DNA from: Gnetum montanum
Lineage: Eukaryota; Streptophyta; Gnetopsida; Gnetales; Gnetaceae
Assembly: GCA_015680685.1 (NCBI GenBank)
Contig: MNCI01023340.1
Span: 377,127-441,126 of the forward strand
Reading direction: 5' to 3'
DNA: 64,000 nucleotides
The position numbers and the translations under genes are program-made. The notes beneath the pieces are model-generated. The model made no database searches. It saw only the letters and a list, made by a program, of their open reading frames with translations, and had not been told where the DNA came from. Shown one piece after another: positions 33,560-44,500 of this stretch (the stretch's first letter is position 1; every line of letters begins with the position of its first letter).

Positions 33560-34560
33560 AGGTAAAGCACTTCATCAAGATAAACAGACACCTCTATAAG
33601 ATGTGCACTGATGGCCTAGTTCATTGGTGTATCCCTAATTTTAATCAATTACGTGTTCTCTAAGACACTCACGAAGGTCCTTGTGGAGGACACCATGATA
33701 GGAGAGGCATCGCCATTAAAATACTAATGGTAGGGTACTATTGGCCAACACTCTTTAGGGGTGCTTACAATGACATCTAATCTTGTAAATGATGCAAACG
33801 AGATGGTGGAATGACTACATGAATGGAGGGACCTCAACAATGGATTCAACCACTAGAACCATTCGACATCTAGGGAATTGATTTTATGGGTTCCATCACA
33901 CCCATGTCAAATGAAAAGGTGTACATCATAGTCATCATTGACTATTGTATGAAATGGGCAAATGCAATAGCCATCATCGATTGTACATCCTCTACTACTA
34001 AGTTTGTATAAAAAAATGTTGTAAATAGGTTTGGTGTGCCACATACATTAATTTCTTATAATGGAACTCACTTTATAGGCACTACTTTTTGGAATGGGGA
34101 TTGAACACAAACTCACAACACCTTACCATCCCAAAGCTAATGGTCAAGCTAAGGTTACCAATAGGAAAATCACAAGGATACTAACAAGAACTGTTAACAA
34201 GTGTAGGAAGGATTGGAGCACAAAACTGAATGATGCCCTTTGGGCCTATTGCTCAACTTGGAAACTTCCTATAGGCTATTTTCCCTATGAGATTGTGTAT
34301 AGAAATTACCAACACTTCCCATTCAATCTAAGCTCTTTATACTTTCAACAACTTATGACATTGACCTTGACCTAAGTCTATCCCAAAAAGAAAGACTAAT
34401 AAATCTCATCCTTCTAGACGAACACTAATTAGTGACCCTATCATCTAACGAGTTGCACAAGGCCTATAATAAAAAATGTCTTGACCTAAAAATTAGAAGA
34501 GTCAAATTCAACTAAGAGACAAGGTTCTTTACTAGAATCCCACACATGTACCTCAATGAA
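33560..34560 (+). pseudogene. Element H integrase, broken, catalytic residues altered
   Basis: Zinc head: THEGPCGGHHDRRG (33667-33710) then CKxCKRDGG (33783-33805). Core: LEPFDI-stop-GIDFMGSIT (33855-33900, first Asp kept, Trp codon now TAG), SYNGTHFIG (near 34055, second Asp changed to Tyr) and ANGQAKVTN (34136-34163, Lys AAG at 34151-34153 in place of the catalytic Glu). C-terminus: DALWAYCSTWKLPIGY and VYRN. A short frameshift lies near 34090. It is dead for its own catalysis, yet the element has a proper 5-bp duplication. Confidence 0.88.
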
Positions 34561-35398
34561 CTAAGTTCCAAACATTGTGATAAGGACCTTACATTATTTA
34601 CAAGACTTTTTCTTTTGGGGACATGATGATCCATAACCCTGAGAGCCTAAACAAGAAAAAAGTGGTTAATATTCAATAAATCAAAACTTTCCATGAGCAT
34701 ATGCCACCTAATACAACAAGCACCTCATCCAATGGACAACCACACTCCATATTTTGGATCTCTTCCTCCTTTAGCTTAGTCATGGGGGAGATGTCCAACC
34801 ATGCTAATTATTTAAGAGGCTCCTCAATTTTTCAAACTTTTTTTATTTTACATATTCTTTATTTTATATCTTTTTGTTTTTCTGTTATTAATCTTTTCTA
34901 ATTTTTTTTACACCATCGTTAGTACATTTGCTATTTCTTGAACATTTTATACTTTCTTTTACATTTTCTTTTATTTGGTGTGATTTTCTAACTTTTTGTT
35001 AATAAGTGCTAGGTACATTGGTAATGCATTACTTGATGTTGGTATGTATTATTTTATTTGATTGTTGGTGTCTAGTTTCTAGATTTGAATTTTGTTACGA
35101 ATAATTAGGACATGATTTCTTTTCATGTAATAGGCAACAAGTTCATAGCATCCACCCATGCACAAACTCTATGATTTTTCTTGTTTTGGAAATGTCCAGT
35201 TCCTTTTTCATTAATAAAACTTTAATAAATTTGTAACTTTGGTAGTTTCTAGAATTGGGAAGGATTCAAAGGTTTGAACAAGGTGTGGTTTCAAAGGGAT
35301 TTAGTATTCTTTGTACTTTTCTATTTTCCTGGGTGCATGTGTGTTTTCATGAATTTTATACTATTCCATGTCATCCAATAAAAGGAAGTTGAATAACT

Positions 35399-35640
35399 CC
35401 TTGCATGGTGTGGTTCTCATTAGAAAAATAAAAGATGAGAATTCAAAGCACACCCCTTGGACAAAATTAATGCATACATCCTTGCATAGTGTCATTCTCA
35501 TCAAGAAAAGAAAAGAAAAGATGAGGACCCCTTGGACAAAATAAATGCATGTGTCTTTGCATGGTGTGGTTCCCATTTCAAAAAATAATAATGGAAATTC
35601 AAATCACATCCCATAGACCAAATAAATAGGCTACAAGCAC
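35399..35640 (+). repeat. Three-copy tandem repeat of about 80 bp in the 3' region of H
   Basis: Units start CCTTGCATGGTGTGGTTCTC (35399), CCTTGCATAGTGTCATTCTC (35480) and CTTTGCATGGTGTGGTTCCC (35555). Each runs through GATGAG/GGAAAT and CACACCCCTTGGAC to ATGCAT. A and B have a single unit in the same place (near 52330-52460 and 25940-26055, opposite strand), so this is a local expansion. Confidence 0.85.
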
Positions 35641-36525
35641 TAGTTATGGGACTTTTCTCCTCTAACTAAGGCCCTTTCTCACTTCCTACTTTTTCTCTAA
35701 TTTGGAATGGTGGTTGTTCTGTGGGAGCACTCATGTGTCTCAGGGGATGGATTAGTCTTAGAATGTCAATGCGAAGTCACTAAACTTGGTTGGTTTTTGT
35801 CTAGACTAAGGATGGATCCTATCAAGTCATTTAACCACAAAATCCATAAAGGACTTCATGTGACTGTAATTAGGAACTCCATTTCACACTCTCTCTCATC
35901 CATCTATGCTTTCCATGTCTCAACTCACTACCGATTTCATGTTTTGGTTTGATGTCTTAGTTTGATGTATCAAAATTCTTAGTTAGTTTCTTCCAGGTCT
36001 TTGTACTTAACCTTATATAACCATTAATCATCCATAGAGCCCATGACTCTTTGGTTTGAAGTTATGGAAGGGAAAAAAGGCTTGTGCCTACTTTGGGGAG
36101 GACCCACTTGCATATCTTTTGGTTGGATTAGTTAAGTTCTTTACCCTTAGACACTCTTACAATCAAATTTTTTTTTGTTTACCCCATCAATGGCATCCAA
36201 TTATACACATATTCACAATATTTTTTAGTGAATTATTCTTTTTATTTTTATTGAACTTTTTCAATTTAATGGACCACTTAATTTAATTAACCCTATCTAT
36301 CAACCTTGTTCCTAACACTACTCAAGGAACCAATCAACCACAATCACGACCTAGCTAATTGTAACCACTGACGAGATAAGACATTTAATAGTTATGTGTT
36401 ACACATTGCTTACTAATTCTTGATTTTGTTGTGATTGTAATGGAAGGCTAGAAGTAGGACTATCTTCACCAAGGATGATGCAATAATACCACACAATGAG
36501 GATTGTTCATGCTCATTGGATCTCT

Positions 36526-36550
36526 TCTCTCTCTCTCTCTCTCTCTCTCT
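36526..36550 (+). repeat. CT microsatellite
   Basis: An uninterrupted CT dinucleotide run within the post-pol region of element H. Confidence 0.9.
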
Positions 36551-36792
36551 GATTTTTCTATTGCCAAGAGGTGTTGGATATCAATATTCTCCAGGGTATT
36601 CACTCCTCTTCTCATGAACACTCAATTTTATAAATATTGTAATTCTGTACACCTGGGCACTCAAAGTCTATATGTCTATTTCATTTAAATCAGTTTGTCA
36701 TGTCAATCAATAATTCCATACCTACCCAATATGTTATATTGTAAAGAACTTGTTCCTCCTCTTCTTAACTCAAGGATGAGCTTTCATTCAGT

Positions 36793-36802
36793 TATGGGGG
36801 TA
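36793..36802 (+). other. Polypurine tract of element H
   Basis: TATGGGGGTA immediately precedes the TG of the 3' LTR. It is the same tract, on the opposite strand, as in A and C. Confidence 0.85.
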
Positions 36803-37627
36803 TGATGAAACGTGTTTTTTTGGTCACAATGTTGGGGCTTGGCTTTGACATAGGGGCATATATCCTAGCCTATAAATATAGTGCCTAGGTTCTAGTTTTT
36901 GCATAGTTTAGCATCTAGTTTTCAATTTTCAAGAAAGGTCTCTTGTCATTTCTTTTCCTCAGAGTTAGAATATTTTCTAAGTTCCTACATAAGGAGTCTA
37001 AAATGTGTACAGTTCTTTGTTTGAGTACTAATGTACTTGAGCACAGTAGTAACAGTATGATAGGAATAAAACAAACTCTTTTGACAATCCTTTCAGTACT
37101 AAGAATAGCTTAATATTTTCTTTATTGCATTTCACTTTCTTGCTCTTTCTTTTAATGCATTTGAATTAGCAATTTATTTCTAGTAGTTAATGAACATGAG
37201 CAAGGCCACTTCAAGCTTTCATATAGTACTTGGTAACCAAGCAATGCTTAACCTTTGGTAGCCCAATAGTGCTATATGTGTTTAGGATGTGTTTAGGATG
37301 TGTTCAGGAAAGTGGGGTATTTACTTTTGTTAGGCTAGCTAGGCAATAGACAATATAGCTTTTAATATACTCGACTCTTTATTCTTGTTGTAGGTGATTA
37401 CATCCATAAAATATAAAATGACAAAAATTCATATGCCTCAATTACACTTAAACCATACCCTTCAGCCTCACAAGTGTAGTTGAGAAGACAACGAATGTTC
37501 TCAACATCGTTTCACTTCCTAGAGAAACTAGTATACGAGATAACTATAGGTCCATGGAATTTGACTAGATCACATGTAATGCCTTAGTAATTTGTATGGT
37601 TGGGTGTAGGTACCTTTCTACTCATCA
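36803..37627 (+). repeat. 3' LTR of element H
   Basis: It runs from TGATGAAACG to CTCATCA and aligns throughout with 27582-28454, including TATCCTAGCCTATAAATATAG. The U3 array is shortened: the stretch between TTTTTTTGG and GCATATATCC is about half that of the 5' copy. Confidence 0.92.
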
Positions 37628-37632
37628 CTATT

Positions 37633-38150
37633 GGACATGGGTGTGATGGGACCCATGAAATCTATGCTCCATTTATCAAAGGATTCTAGTGGTTGAATCC
37701 ACTATTAAGGGTACTCCATTCATGTGATCATCCCACCATCTAATTGATATCATTTAGAAGATCAAACAAATTGGTGGGAATCATTGACGATTGTGGGCCA
37801 ATAGTATTCTACCATCAAGATATGTATGGTCATGCATCTCTGAGCATAGTGGCCCCCAAAAGGACCTTCATAAGCATCTTGGAGAATGCACAATTAATTT
37901 GCATCAAATACATACCAGTGAACTAAGCCATTGGCGCACACCTTGTAAAGGTGTCCATTGATTTCTATAAAGTGCTTAGACTAATGAAGAAATTATTGTT
38001 TCTTCCTATGGTCCAAATATTGTGGCATCTCCTAAGTGAGAAGATAAGTGAGGATGCCATCATACCATTTTGGTTCTACAGACATTTGTTCATTCATTGC
38101 AATAGTAAAGAGGAGTTCATCAAGAAATTGGTCAGAGAGTAGACTTTCCT
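37633..38150 (-). pseudogene. Element B integrase, N-terminal part (right of insertion H)
   Basis: The minus strand encodes the zinc head (HEGPCGGH-like near 37850) and the start of the core, ending SIDFMGPITPMSN at 37675-37633 with the first catalytic Asp. The reading then jumps to 27576 across element H. Removing H and one CTATT restores the MSN-K-YIII order seen in element A. Confidence 0.8.
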
Positions 38151-39560
38151 CCTCTTTGGTATCCCATCATAATTGAGATAAGTGATCAATGATCACATTC
38201 TCAGTTCTCTTTCAATCTACCATTGTAAAATTGAATTCCTGCATGATCACCAGCCACTATATAATACAACGGCTCATTACTAGCTTATTCATGAAGAAGC
38301 CAATGGCACTGTGATTAGTGTGCACAAAAACTTTATATCCAAGACATAGAGACTAAAATTTTCTAGAGCATACACCACTACCATCAGTTCTTTTTCTATG
38401 GTGGTGTAATTTAGTTATGCATCCAAAATGCTTTAACTTGCAAAGTGGATGTAATATGGATGTTTCTTATCATCCAACTGCATAAGCAAAACTCGCAAGG
38501 TGTAGTTAGATGCATCCATCATGATATGAAATGGTTTATACTAGACAAGTGCTTATAGACTTGGAGTCTCTACAAGCTTTTATTTGAGGCTCTGGAATGC
38601 ATTTTCACATTCCTTGGTCCAGATGAAGAGAGCATCTTTCTTTGTTAGCTTGACGAACAATTTCGTAATCTTAGAGAAATTCTCTATGAATCATCAGTAG
38701 TAACCAGTGTGTTCAAGGAATGACAGAACATCTTTGATAGTTTTTGGTTGATGGGTGATTCCTTGGATTATCCTTACCTTTTTGGAATCTACCTCAATCC
38801 CTTCCTACAAAATTTGGTTCCCTAATACATTACCTTCTTGGAACATGAGATTGCTCTTTTACCAATTGAGTTATAGATTTGTTTCCACACATATTTTTAG
38901 TACTTGCTCAAGGTGATCCAAGGATTTCTTGAATGTAGTACCATAAGTGGAGAAGTCATCCATGAAGACTTCTACTCTACTACCTATTTCCTACTAGAAG
39001 ATTCTTAACACTAGATGTTGGAAAGTGGTAGGAGCATTACAAAAATCAAAAGGCATCTTGCAATATTCAAAGATCCCCTAGGGATTTATGAATGTTATTT
39101 TGGCCTAATCTTCTAGTACAATCTATATTTGGTTATAGCACTATAACCATCTAGAAAACTATAATAGCAATGTCCAAATATGATGTCCAACACCTAATCA
39201 ATGAATGACAATGGAAAGTGATCTTTGAATGTTGCCATGTTTAATAGCTTGAAGTCAATACAAATCGATCATTTACCACCTTTATTTAACACTATAACAA
39301 GTGGACTAATCCACTCGCTATCTTCAATGGGGCAAATGAACCCTACCTTTAGGAGTTTCTCAATCTTCTCCTTGATAATTTACTTCAATTTTGGGTTCAA
39401 CCGCCATTGTGGTTACCTTCTTGGCTTTATGGATGGATCAATGTAAATGTAATGCTAGCATATCTATGGATCAATTCTAGTGAGTTTAGGATATGACCAA
39501 GTAAAGGCTATTGGCCATTTGAAGATCACTTTCAATAATTTTTCTTTCTACTTAGGAGCA
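38151..39560 (-). pseudogene. Element B RNase H and reverse transcriptase, broken
   Basis: On the minus strand from 39560: a KKGGKW-like finger region, FLDGYSGYN-like palm (near 39150), PFDFCNAPTTFQ near 39040, catalytic FMDD near 38965-38954, EVDSKKVRIIQGITHQPKT near 38790-38750, FLEHTGYY, then an RNase H with HIMMDASNYTLRVLLMQ (near 38490-38530), VFVHTNH and NVIIDHLSQL (near 38180). Frameshifts and stops throughout. The motif order is identical to A and H. Confidence 0.82.
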
Positions 39561-39859
39561 AGTTTGGTACTAAGTATGACTAACTTGTCATTTTTCAAGA
39601 ATCAGATGATAGGTAGAGTTTTTAACTCTAAGGGCTCCAATTTAAAATATAAGTGCATGTTAGGCTCTTAGTAGGTTCCATGGACATTATGCTACTGTCA
39701 AACTTAGTAATCAACCACTGGATGCTTTCTTGTTTTGTGGTTGTTTTGTATAGATACCTTTGAATATCAACCTCATGTGTACACTACTTACATGCAAAAA
39801 TAGATGCTTGTTTCATGAACTAGATTTTTTGCATGCAATTGTGCCTTGTATCGTTATAC

Positions 39860-40290
39860 ACGATACATGGAATTCATTTCTTCTTGATCTTTCCAAATAC
39901 ATATACCTTTAATATCTCTAGAGAAAGATCTCTGATGTCCATTTTTACATCAATAGTGCTTAACCATGTCCTTCCCATAATGATTGGGAAATTCCCCTTG
40001 TAGTTTTCAACCTTGATTACTAGGAAATTAGTAGGCAAAGACCACCCATAAACAATGGTCAAAATGTCTTCAACAAATCCCAATGAAACAATCATGAACT
40101 AGTCTACCAATTCCAATCTAATATTACTCTTCTGGAGAGGTGGTAGGTTCTAGGTAGTATATATCTTTTGAGATATCAAGTTTACATTAGAACTATAATC
40201 AAGAAGAGCTTTACATGGTTCATTCCTAAGAATTTGTAAAAAGATAAGTAGACATCCAAGATCAGCTAATTTCTTGGAAATGTTGCTAAC
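39860..40290 (-). pseudogene. Element B protease, broken
   Basis: Minus strand: ALLDYSSNVNLIS at 40212-40174, with DSG changed to DYS, so the Asp is kept but the loop is altered. An open stretch follows at 40095-39874 with FVEDILTIVYGWSLPTNFLVI and FPIIMGRTWLSTIDVKMDI. This matches residues around the protease of A. Confidence 0.8.
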
Positions 40291-42783
40291 CTAGATCTAA
40301 TCAAATACAACATGGGTGAGCATAATAGTATGGATTTTAGATGGCATTTGGTTTGAAGGGGACTTGATGGAATGGTTTGTAGAGGATGAAGCAAGAGTAG
40401 GGTGATCAACCACCCGAGTCTATGAAGGCTTAATAGGGTTGTTGGGTTGGAAGAATGTTCTTTGATGAGCATGAGGTTTTGAACCCATCAATTGATGAAC
40501 CAATTGTAGATTGATGGCCTTGGTAGCATTACGTTGCTATGGTTGAGATGGAAGTTCACCTTGCATGGATGGAGCAAGTGGTAGTTGCATTGAAGGTGGA
40601 GAAACAGGTGTAGAAATATGAGAAGGATAAGGATAAAATGTGGCATCCATTCTAGAATGTGAAGAGTGAGATTTTTAGTATTCAATAGGATGGTAGTGAT
40701 ATTGAAAAGGATAAAAATGATTGGAAGAGTCACATGAAGACAAGGATTGCTGAACATAATACCCATATGGATCTGGTTACTTGTAAGGGTACTACTACCT
40801 TGGTAGTGGCATCTCCCATGACTGTGGCTAGTGCCACTATTGATGTTGCTCATATGGCTATAATGGAGTTCCACTTGTATAATATTATTGTTGCTAATGG
40901 AATTTCTTGGGATTACCTTTAGGATAAGGTAACCTTCTAGGTACTTGCCTTTTTGTTAGTCGAGGATTTAAAACATATACCCTAGATTTCTGTAAGTGTG
41001 ACACAATGGGACAACATCCCTTAGAATGTTTGTATTGGTAGATGTCACACCTACAATCATCATCTAACTTAGTTTTTGCAACTTCATCTACTGTAGCAAT
41101 TTTTCCCTTACCCCTTTGGTAGGCATGTTCAACTTCTTTTTGCCTCCTATAGTTGTGACCACTACTCTACTTTCTTGATTTCTCAATGATTTTCAAAGTA
41201 GTTTGGAATTTTTTATCCAAAAACTCCTATATTTTATCCACCTTAGCCAAAATTTTAGACATATATTTTTAGATTGGCAATGTCTTTCTGTTTACCACCT
41301 CATCAAGTGATGATTCTTCTTCACTATTACAAAATCGAACCTCCCTCTTTTTGATGGAGGGATCCCTATTGTATTCCTTTGCATTTTCACATTTCATCAA
41401 CTCTTCTTCTTCTTTTGCTACCTACTTAATTAGCCTTTAATTCTGATGGGCTCTAAGTTTAGATAGTCTCCCTTGGGCATAGACCCCAAGAGCTCTCTTG
41501 ATTTCTCATCTGAATCCATCTACGATATGGCAAAGTTGTTCAAACTAAGAATAATCATGGCCAATGCATTGGTGCATGAGAGAATAATATCTACCCATGG
41601 CGGTGTCCAAGGGTTCATGGTTTTATTACTTCCATTCTTGGATCTATCTTTTCAAATTAGATACTCTAGAGTACATCTAATACTTATCATTAAATAGCTC
41701 AAGCATTGTACTTCATCGATGAATAGATTCTAGCTCCAAGGACCAATAACATCTTTTTTCTTCCTTGATGAGTGTCCTAGGAAATAGCTTTATTTTATGC
41801 CAATCATTTTTGATATTTTGTAAGGCATAGGGATCATGAAAAGCTTGAAGATATGTCTATGGATCAAAATTATATCCCCCTCAAATCTAGGAATATTGTT
41901 CATATCAAGTCGTCTAATGTGACTATCTTTCACATGCCTAGTTGGAGTTTTTATAGCCTCTATAATATTTAGCATGCTTCAAGTTGCCAAAAAATTCTCA
42001 TCATCATCATTATTTCATTGTCACTGATGACATCTTCTATTACCCCCTTCATTCATTGTGGGCCTGGAAATCATTATTATTGTTCCACTATTTACATCCA
42101 TCATAGTTGTTCTTGCTATGATGTTTGTTAGAACTAGAAGAGAAAGAAAAAGATGTAGATAAAAAGGATGAAGAGGGAGGAGGACTGCCATCACCATGGT
42201 ATCTGAAAAATCCCCTTTGGTTGTCAAAATTATGTTCATCATTTTTATTATCATCTTCATGCTTATTTGAGCCCCTGCCTTGACTGCCATCTTTACGTAA
42301 ACCTAGATTATTAATAGTAAACCATAGATTCATGGCCACATCTCCATCACTAGTAACAAGGTGTGAATAATTTTTATGTTGAGAGCCCATAGAGGAAGGA
42401 TCCTCATTGTTATCTTGGTTAAGTAGGAACAAGGAATTAGTGAACCATTTCCCTTTCACAAACTCGTGGTGCTTTTCTTGGTTTCAATCTCTTTTGCATT
42501 GTGTTTTAGTGGGATGGTTGTCCTAGTAGTCATAATGATGCACAATGTACTCCTCTTGAAGATCTTGGATACTCAACTTCTTAAGAGCTTGATGCAACAT
42601 CACAGGCATAGATCAATTAGGAGAGATTACAATGTTTCCTTCCATATCACGCTATCGTAGTTATTCATCCTAATGTAGGATGAAGATGAAGTTAGGCACA
42701 TACTCATCTAGATGAGTATATACCACCTTACATTCTTAAGGGACCAATATTTTAGTATCATCATGCCTATGAGAAGAAGACAT
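40291..42783 (-). pseudogene. Element B gag, broken
   Basis: The start is the ATG at 42783-42781 (MSSSHRH), then THLDEYVPNFIFILH and, at 42459-42088, a 123-residue open piece beginning KGKWFTNSLFLLNQ and ending in a Ser/His-rich run. The capsid core lies at about 41975-41450 (TRHVKDSHIRRLDMNNIPRF). The Cys-His motif is CDIYQYKHSKGCC at about 41055-41015, with the second Cys now Tyr. A Pro/Tyr-rich tail reaches the protease near 40290. The plus-strand frame at 40734-40922 is its antisense shadow. Confidence 0.83.
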
Positions 42784-42918
42784 TTTGCAATACAAATAAA
42801 ATATTAGTGTGCTTATGTGATTATATTTATTATGAGAATGATTTTGACCTTAGGGTTCATCCAATGATGTTAATGATGTTTACTAAACCTAGATAGCACA
42901 TGTTTTAAACAAAAAGAA

Positions 42919-42937
42919 TCCCTAGCAATGGCATCAA
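42919..42937 (-). other. Primer-binding site of element B
   Basis: The minus strand reads TTGATGCCATTGCTAGGGA right after the 5' LTR. This is the tRNA-Asp-type PBS of H and A with further transitions. Confidence 0.75.
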
Positions 42938-43882
42938 TGGTCAGTGATCAAGGTATCCTTATGCTCAACCATATAAATCATAAAGCATTTACACATGTTC
43001 TTATTGAATTCTACAAAATCTATGTCTTCCAACACACTAGTATTCTAGAAAGTGAACATTGCATTAATAGTCATTCATTGTATTCTCAATTACACTCATG
43101 ATGCACAAAGGTATGGTTAAGTGTAATTGAGGCATATGATTTATATTATTTTATGTTTTATGTTCCTAATACATAAAATAGAGAAATGAATTAATTTAAT
43201 AACTAATTTGATTTAACTAGTTAGCTAATCTCTAACTAGTCCTAACATAAGCATCTAGTCCCATTTTCTATACATGTCTTAAACCCATGTATCCACTGTT
43301 GGGGTTACCAAGTGCTATGTTACTAGGTGAACCAAGCAGTAATGTTACTGGGATTACCAAGCAAATACATGTTTATGCTCGAAGCAGTCATACTTATGTG
43401 TTTAATCTATTTAGCTTACTAATTAACTAATCACTTAAAATATAATTTAGATTAATTAATTACATAATTAATAAAAATAATAAATGCATAAATGAATCAT
43501 TAATCTATTCCAAGTTCTACAAGGTTTGATCAAAAGGCTCGTCTTTATTGTCATTCACACTAGTGTGTTTAGGTACAACACTGCTCAAATAAATATTTGT
43601 ACACTTCTAACTTTTGTTGTAGGCACTTAGAGAAATATTATAACTCTCAAAGAACAAAACTACAAGAACTCTACTACAACTATCACAAGACATGCCATAA
43701 ACATTATTGATGAGCATGTATTTATAGACTTTATTCTAGAGCTATCTTGATAGGGCCCCATAGATGTAGTAAACACTACATCAATGTGTCCCTATCAATG
43801 GGGCAACACAGTGTAGACGGGGCTACATCAATGAGGCCATGTCAATGGGGGTCCATCCACATGACACAATGATGATTCATCA
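42938..43882 (-). repeat. 5' LTR of element B
   Basis: It runs from TGGTCAGTGATCAAGG, a diverged TGATGAGTGG end, to GATTCATCA, and aligns with 20571-21547 throughout. TATTTATAGACTTTATTCTAGAGCTA is near 43721 (quoted in two parts: TATTTATAGACT, TTATTCTAGAGCTA). The U3 array (about 43745-43882) is shorter than in the 3' copy. Confidence 0.85.
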
Positions 43883-43887
43883 ACATG

Positions 43888-44500
43888 GGTATTGGATGGT
43901 TTAACATTAGGTAAAAAAGGCTGAGTCTCAAGATCTAAGCATGAAATGCTTGGAACTTGGATCTTAGCAATGATGATTACTTCATGATCATGAAAACGAA
44001 GTGTATCTCCTAATGAATGGAAGATGAAACCTCACAATGTTGAGCTAGCCATGATCATCTTAGTATTTTGTTAACACAAATACATTCACATATGACCATG
44101 AAGAAAGCTTTAGATTATATAAAGTCTCCAACAGTAGAAGGCAACCTTATGGAACCTATAACCTCAATTCAAGTACCATTGAAAGAAATAAGGTTTGTAC
44201 AATTTTAACTAAATGTTACATGATCATGAATACTAAAGTATTTAATAAGAATCAATGAGATGACGTTAGATCCTATGCCAAAATCACATGTATCAAAGAT
44301 AAGATAGCATCAAATAATGCTTTAATCATTATTTATATAGGTAGCTAATAGATATCCCTAGTCTTCAAGTCTATCTTAATGTTCTCATCATGGAAGTTCA
44401 TGTTCTTTGATCCATGGTAAGAAACTTAAATAAATAATGAAAAAACCTTAATCTAGTTAGGAATATTACTCAACACCACAATTATTTTAAGAATATTGTA
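43888..44500 (-). pseudogene. Element E (Tat-like) protease region, right of insertion B
   Basis: Minus strand: IEVIGSIRLPSTVGDFI near 44170-44115, then KAFFMVI, a pattern of the Tat protease (GTxxEVxGxIxLPxxIGxxxFxxxFxVM). LRFHDHEVIIIAKIQVPS follows near 44015-43960. The frame runs to 43888 and continues at 20570 on the other side of B. The active-site DTG is not readable. Confidence 0.65.

Larger units (their letters stand above)
34561..36792 (+). other. Post-pol region of element H, no gene
   Basis: No ORF comparable to the extra ORF of B and C. It holds the conserved blocks (GGGGAGGACCCACTTGC near 36097-36115; CTACAAGCACTAGTTATGG near 35631), a three-copy tandem repeat (35399-35640), a CT microsatellite (36526-36550) and the PPT-side block (36710-36792). 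The small open frames (34701-34901, 35707-35952, 36056-36286) show no domain. Confidence 0.7.
27582..37627 (+). mobile_element. Element H: complete Athila-like retrotransposon, plus strand, inside the integrase of B
   Basis: The LTRs are at 27582-28454 and 36803-37627. The 5-bp duplication CTATT lies at 27577-27581 and 37628-37632. PBS is at 28455 and polypurine tract at 36793. Between them are gag, protease, RT, RNase H and integrase in Athila order and a 2.2-kb post-pol region without the extra ORF of B and C. All coding parts have stops or frameshifts. It is 10046 bases long. Confidence 0.93.
20571..43882 (-). mobile_element. Element B: Athila-like, with extra 3' ORF, split by element H
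   Basis: The LTRs are at 20571-21547 (3') and 42938-43882 (5'). ACATG flanks both ends (20566-20570 and 43883-43887). On the minus strand the order is PBS, gag, protease, RT, RNase H, integrase, post-pol leader, internal U3-like sequence, extra ORF, polypurine tract. A second element (H, 27582-37627 with its duplication) interrupts the integrase. Without H and one CTATT copy, B is about 13.3 kb, roughly 3.4 kb longer than A or H, mainly because of the extra ORF. All genes carry stops. Confidence 0.85.

Noticed and set aside
40734-40922. Plus-strand frame rich in Val, Ala and Thr
   Set aside because: Antisense to the Pro/Tyr-rich gag tail of element B.
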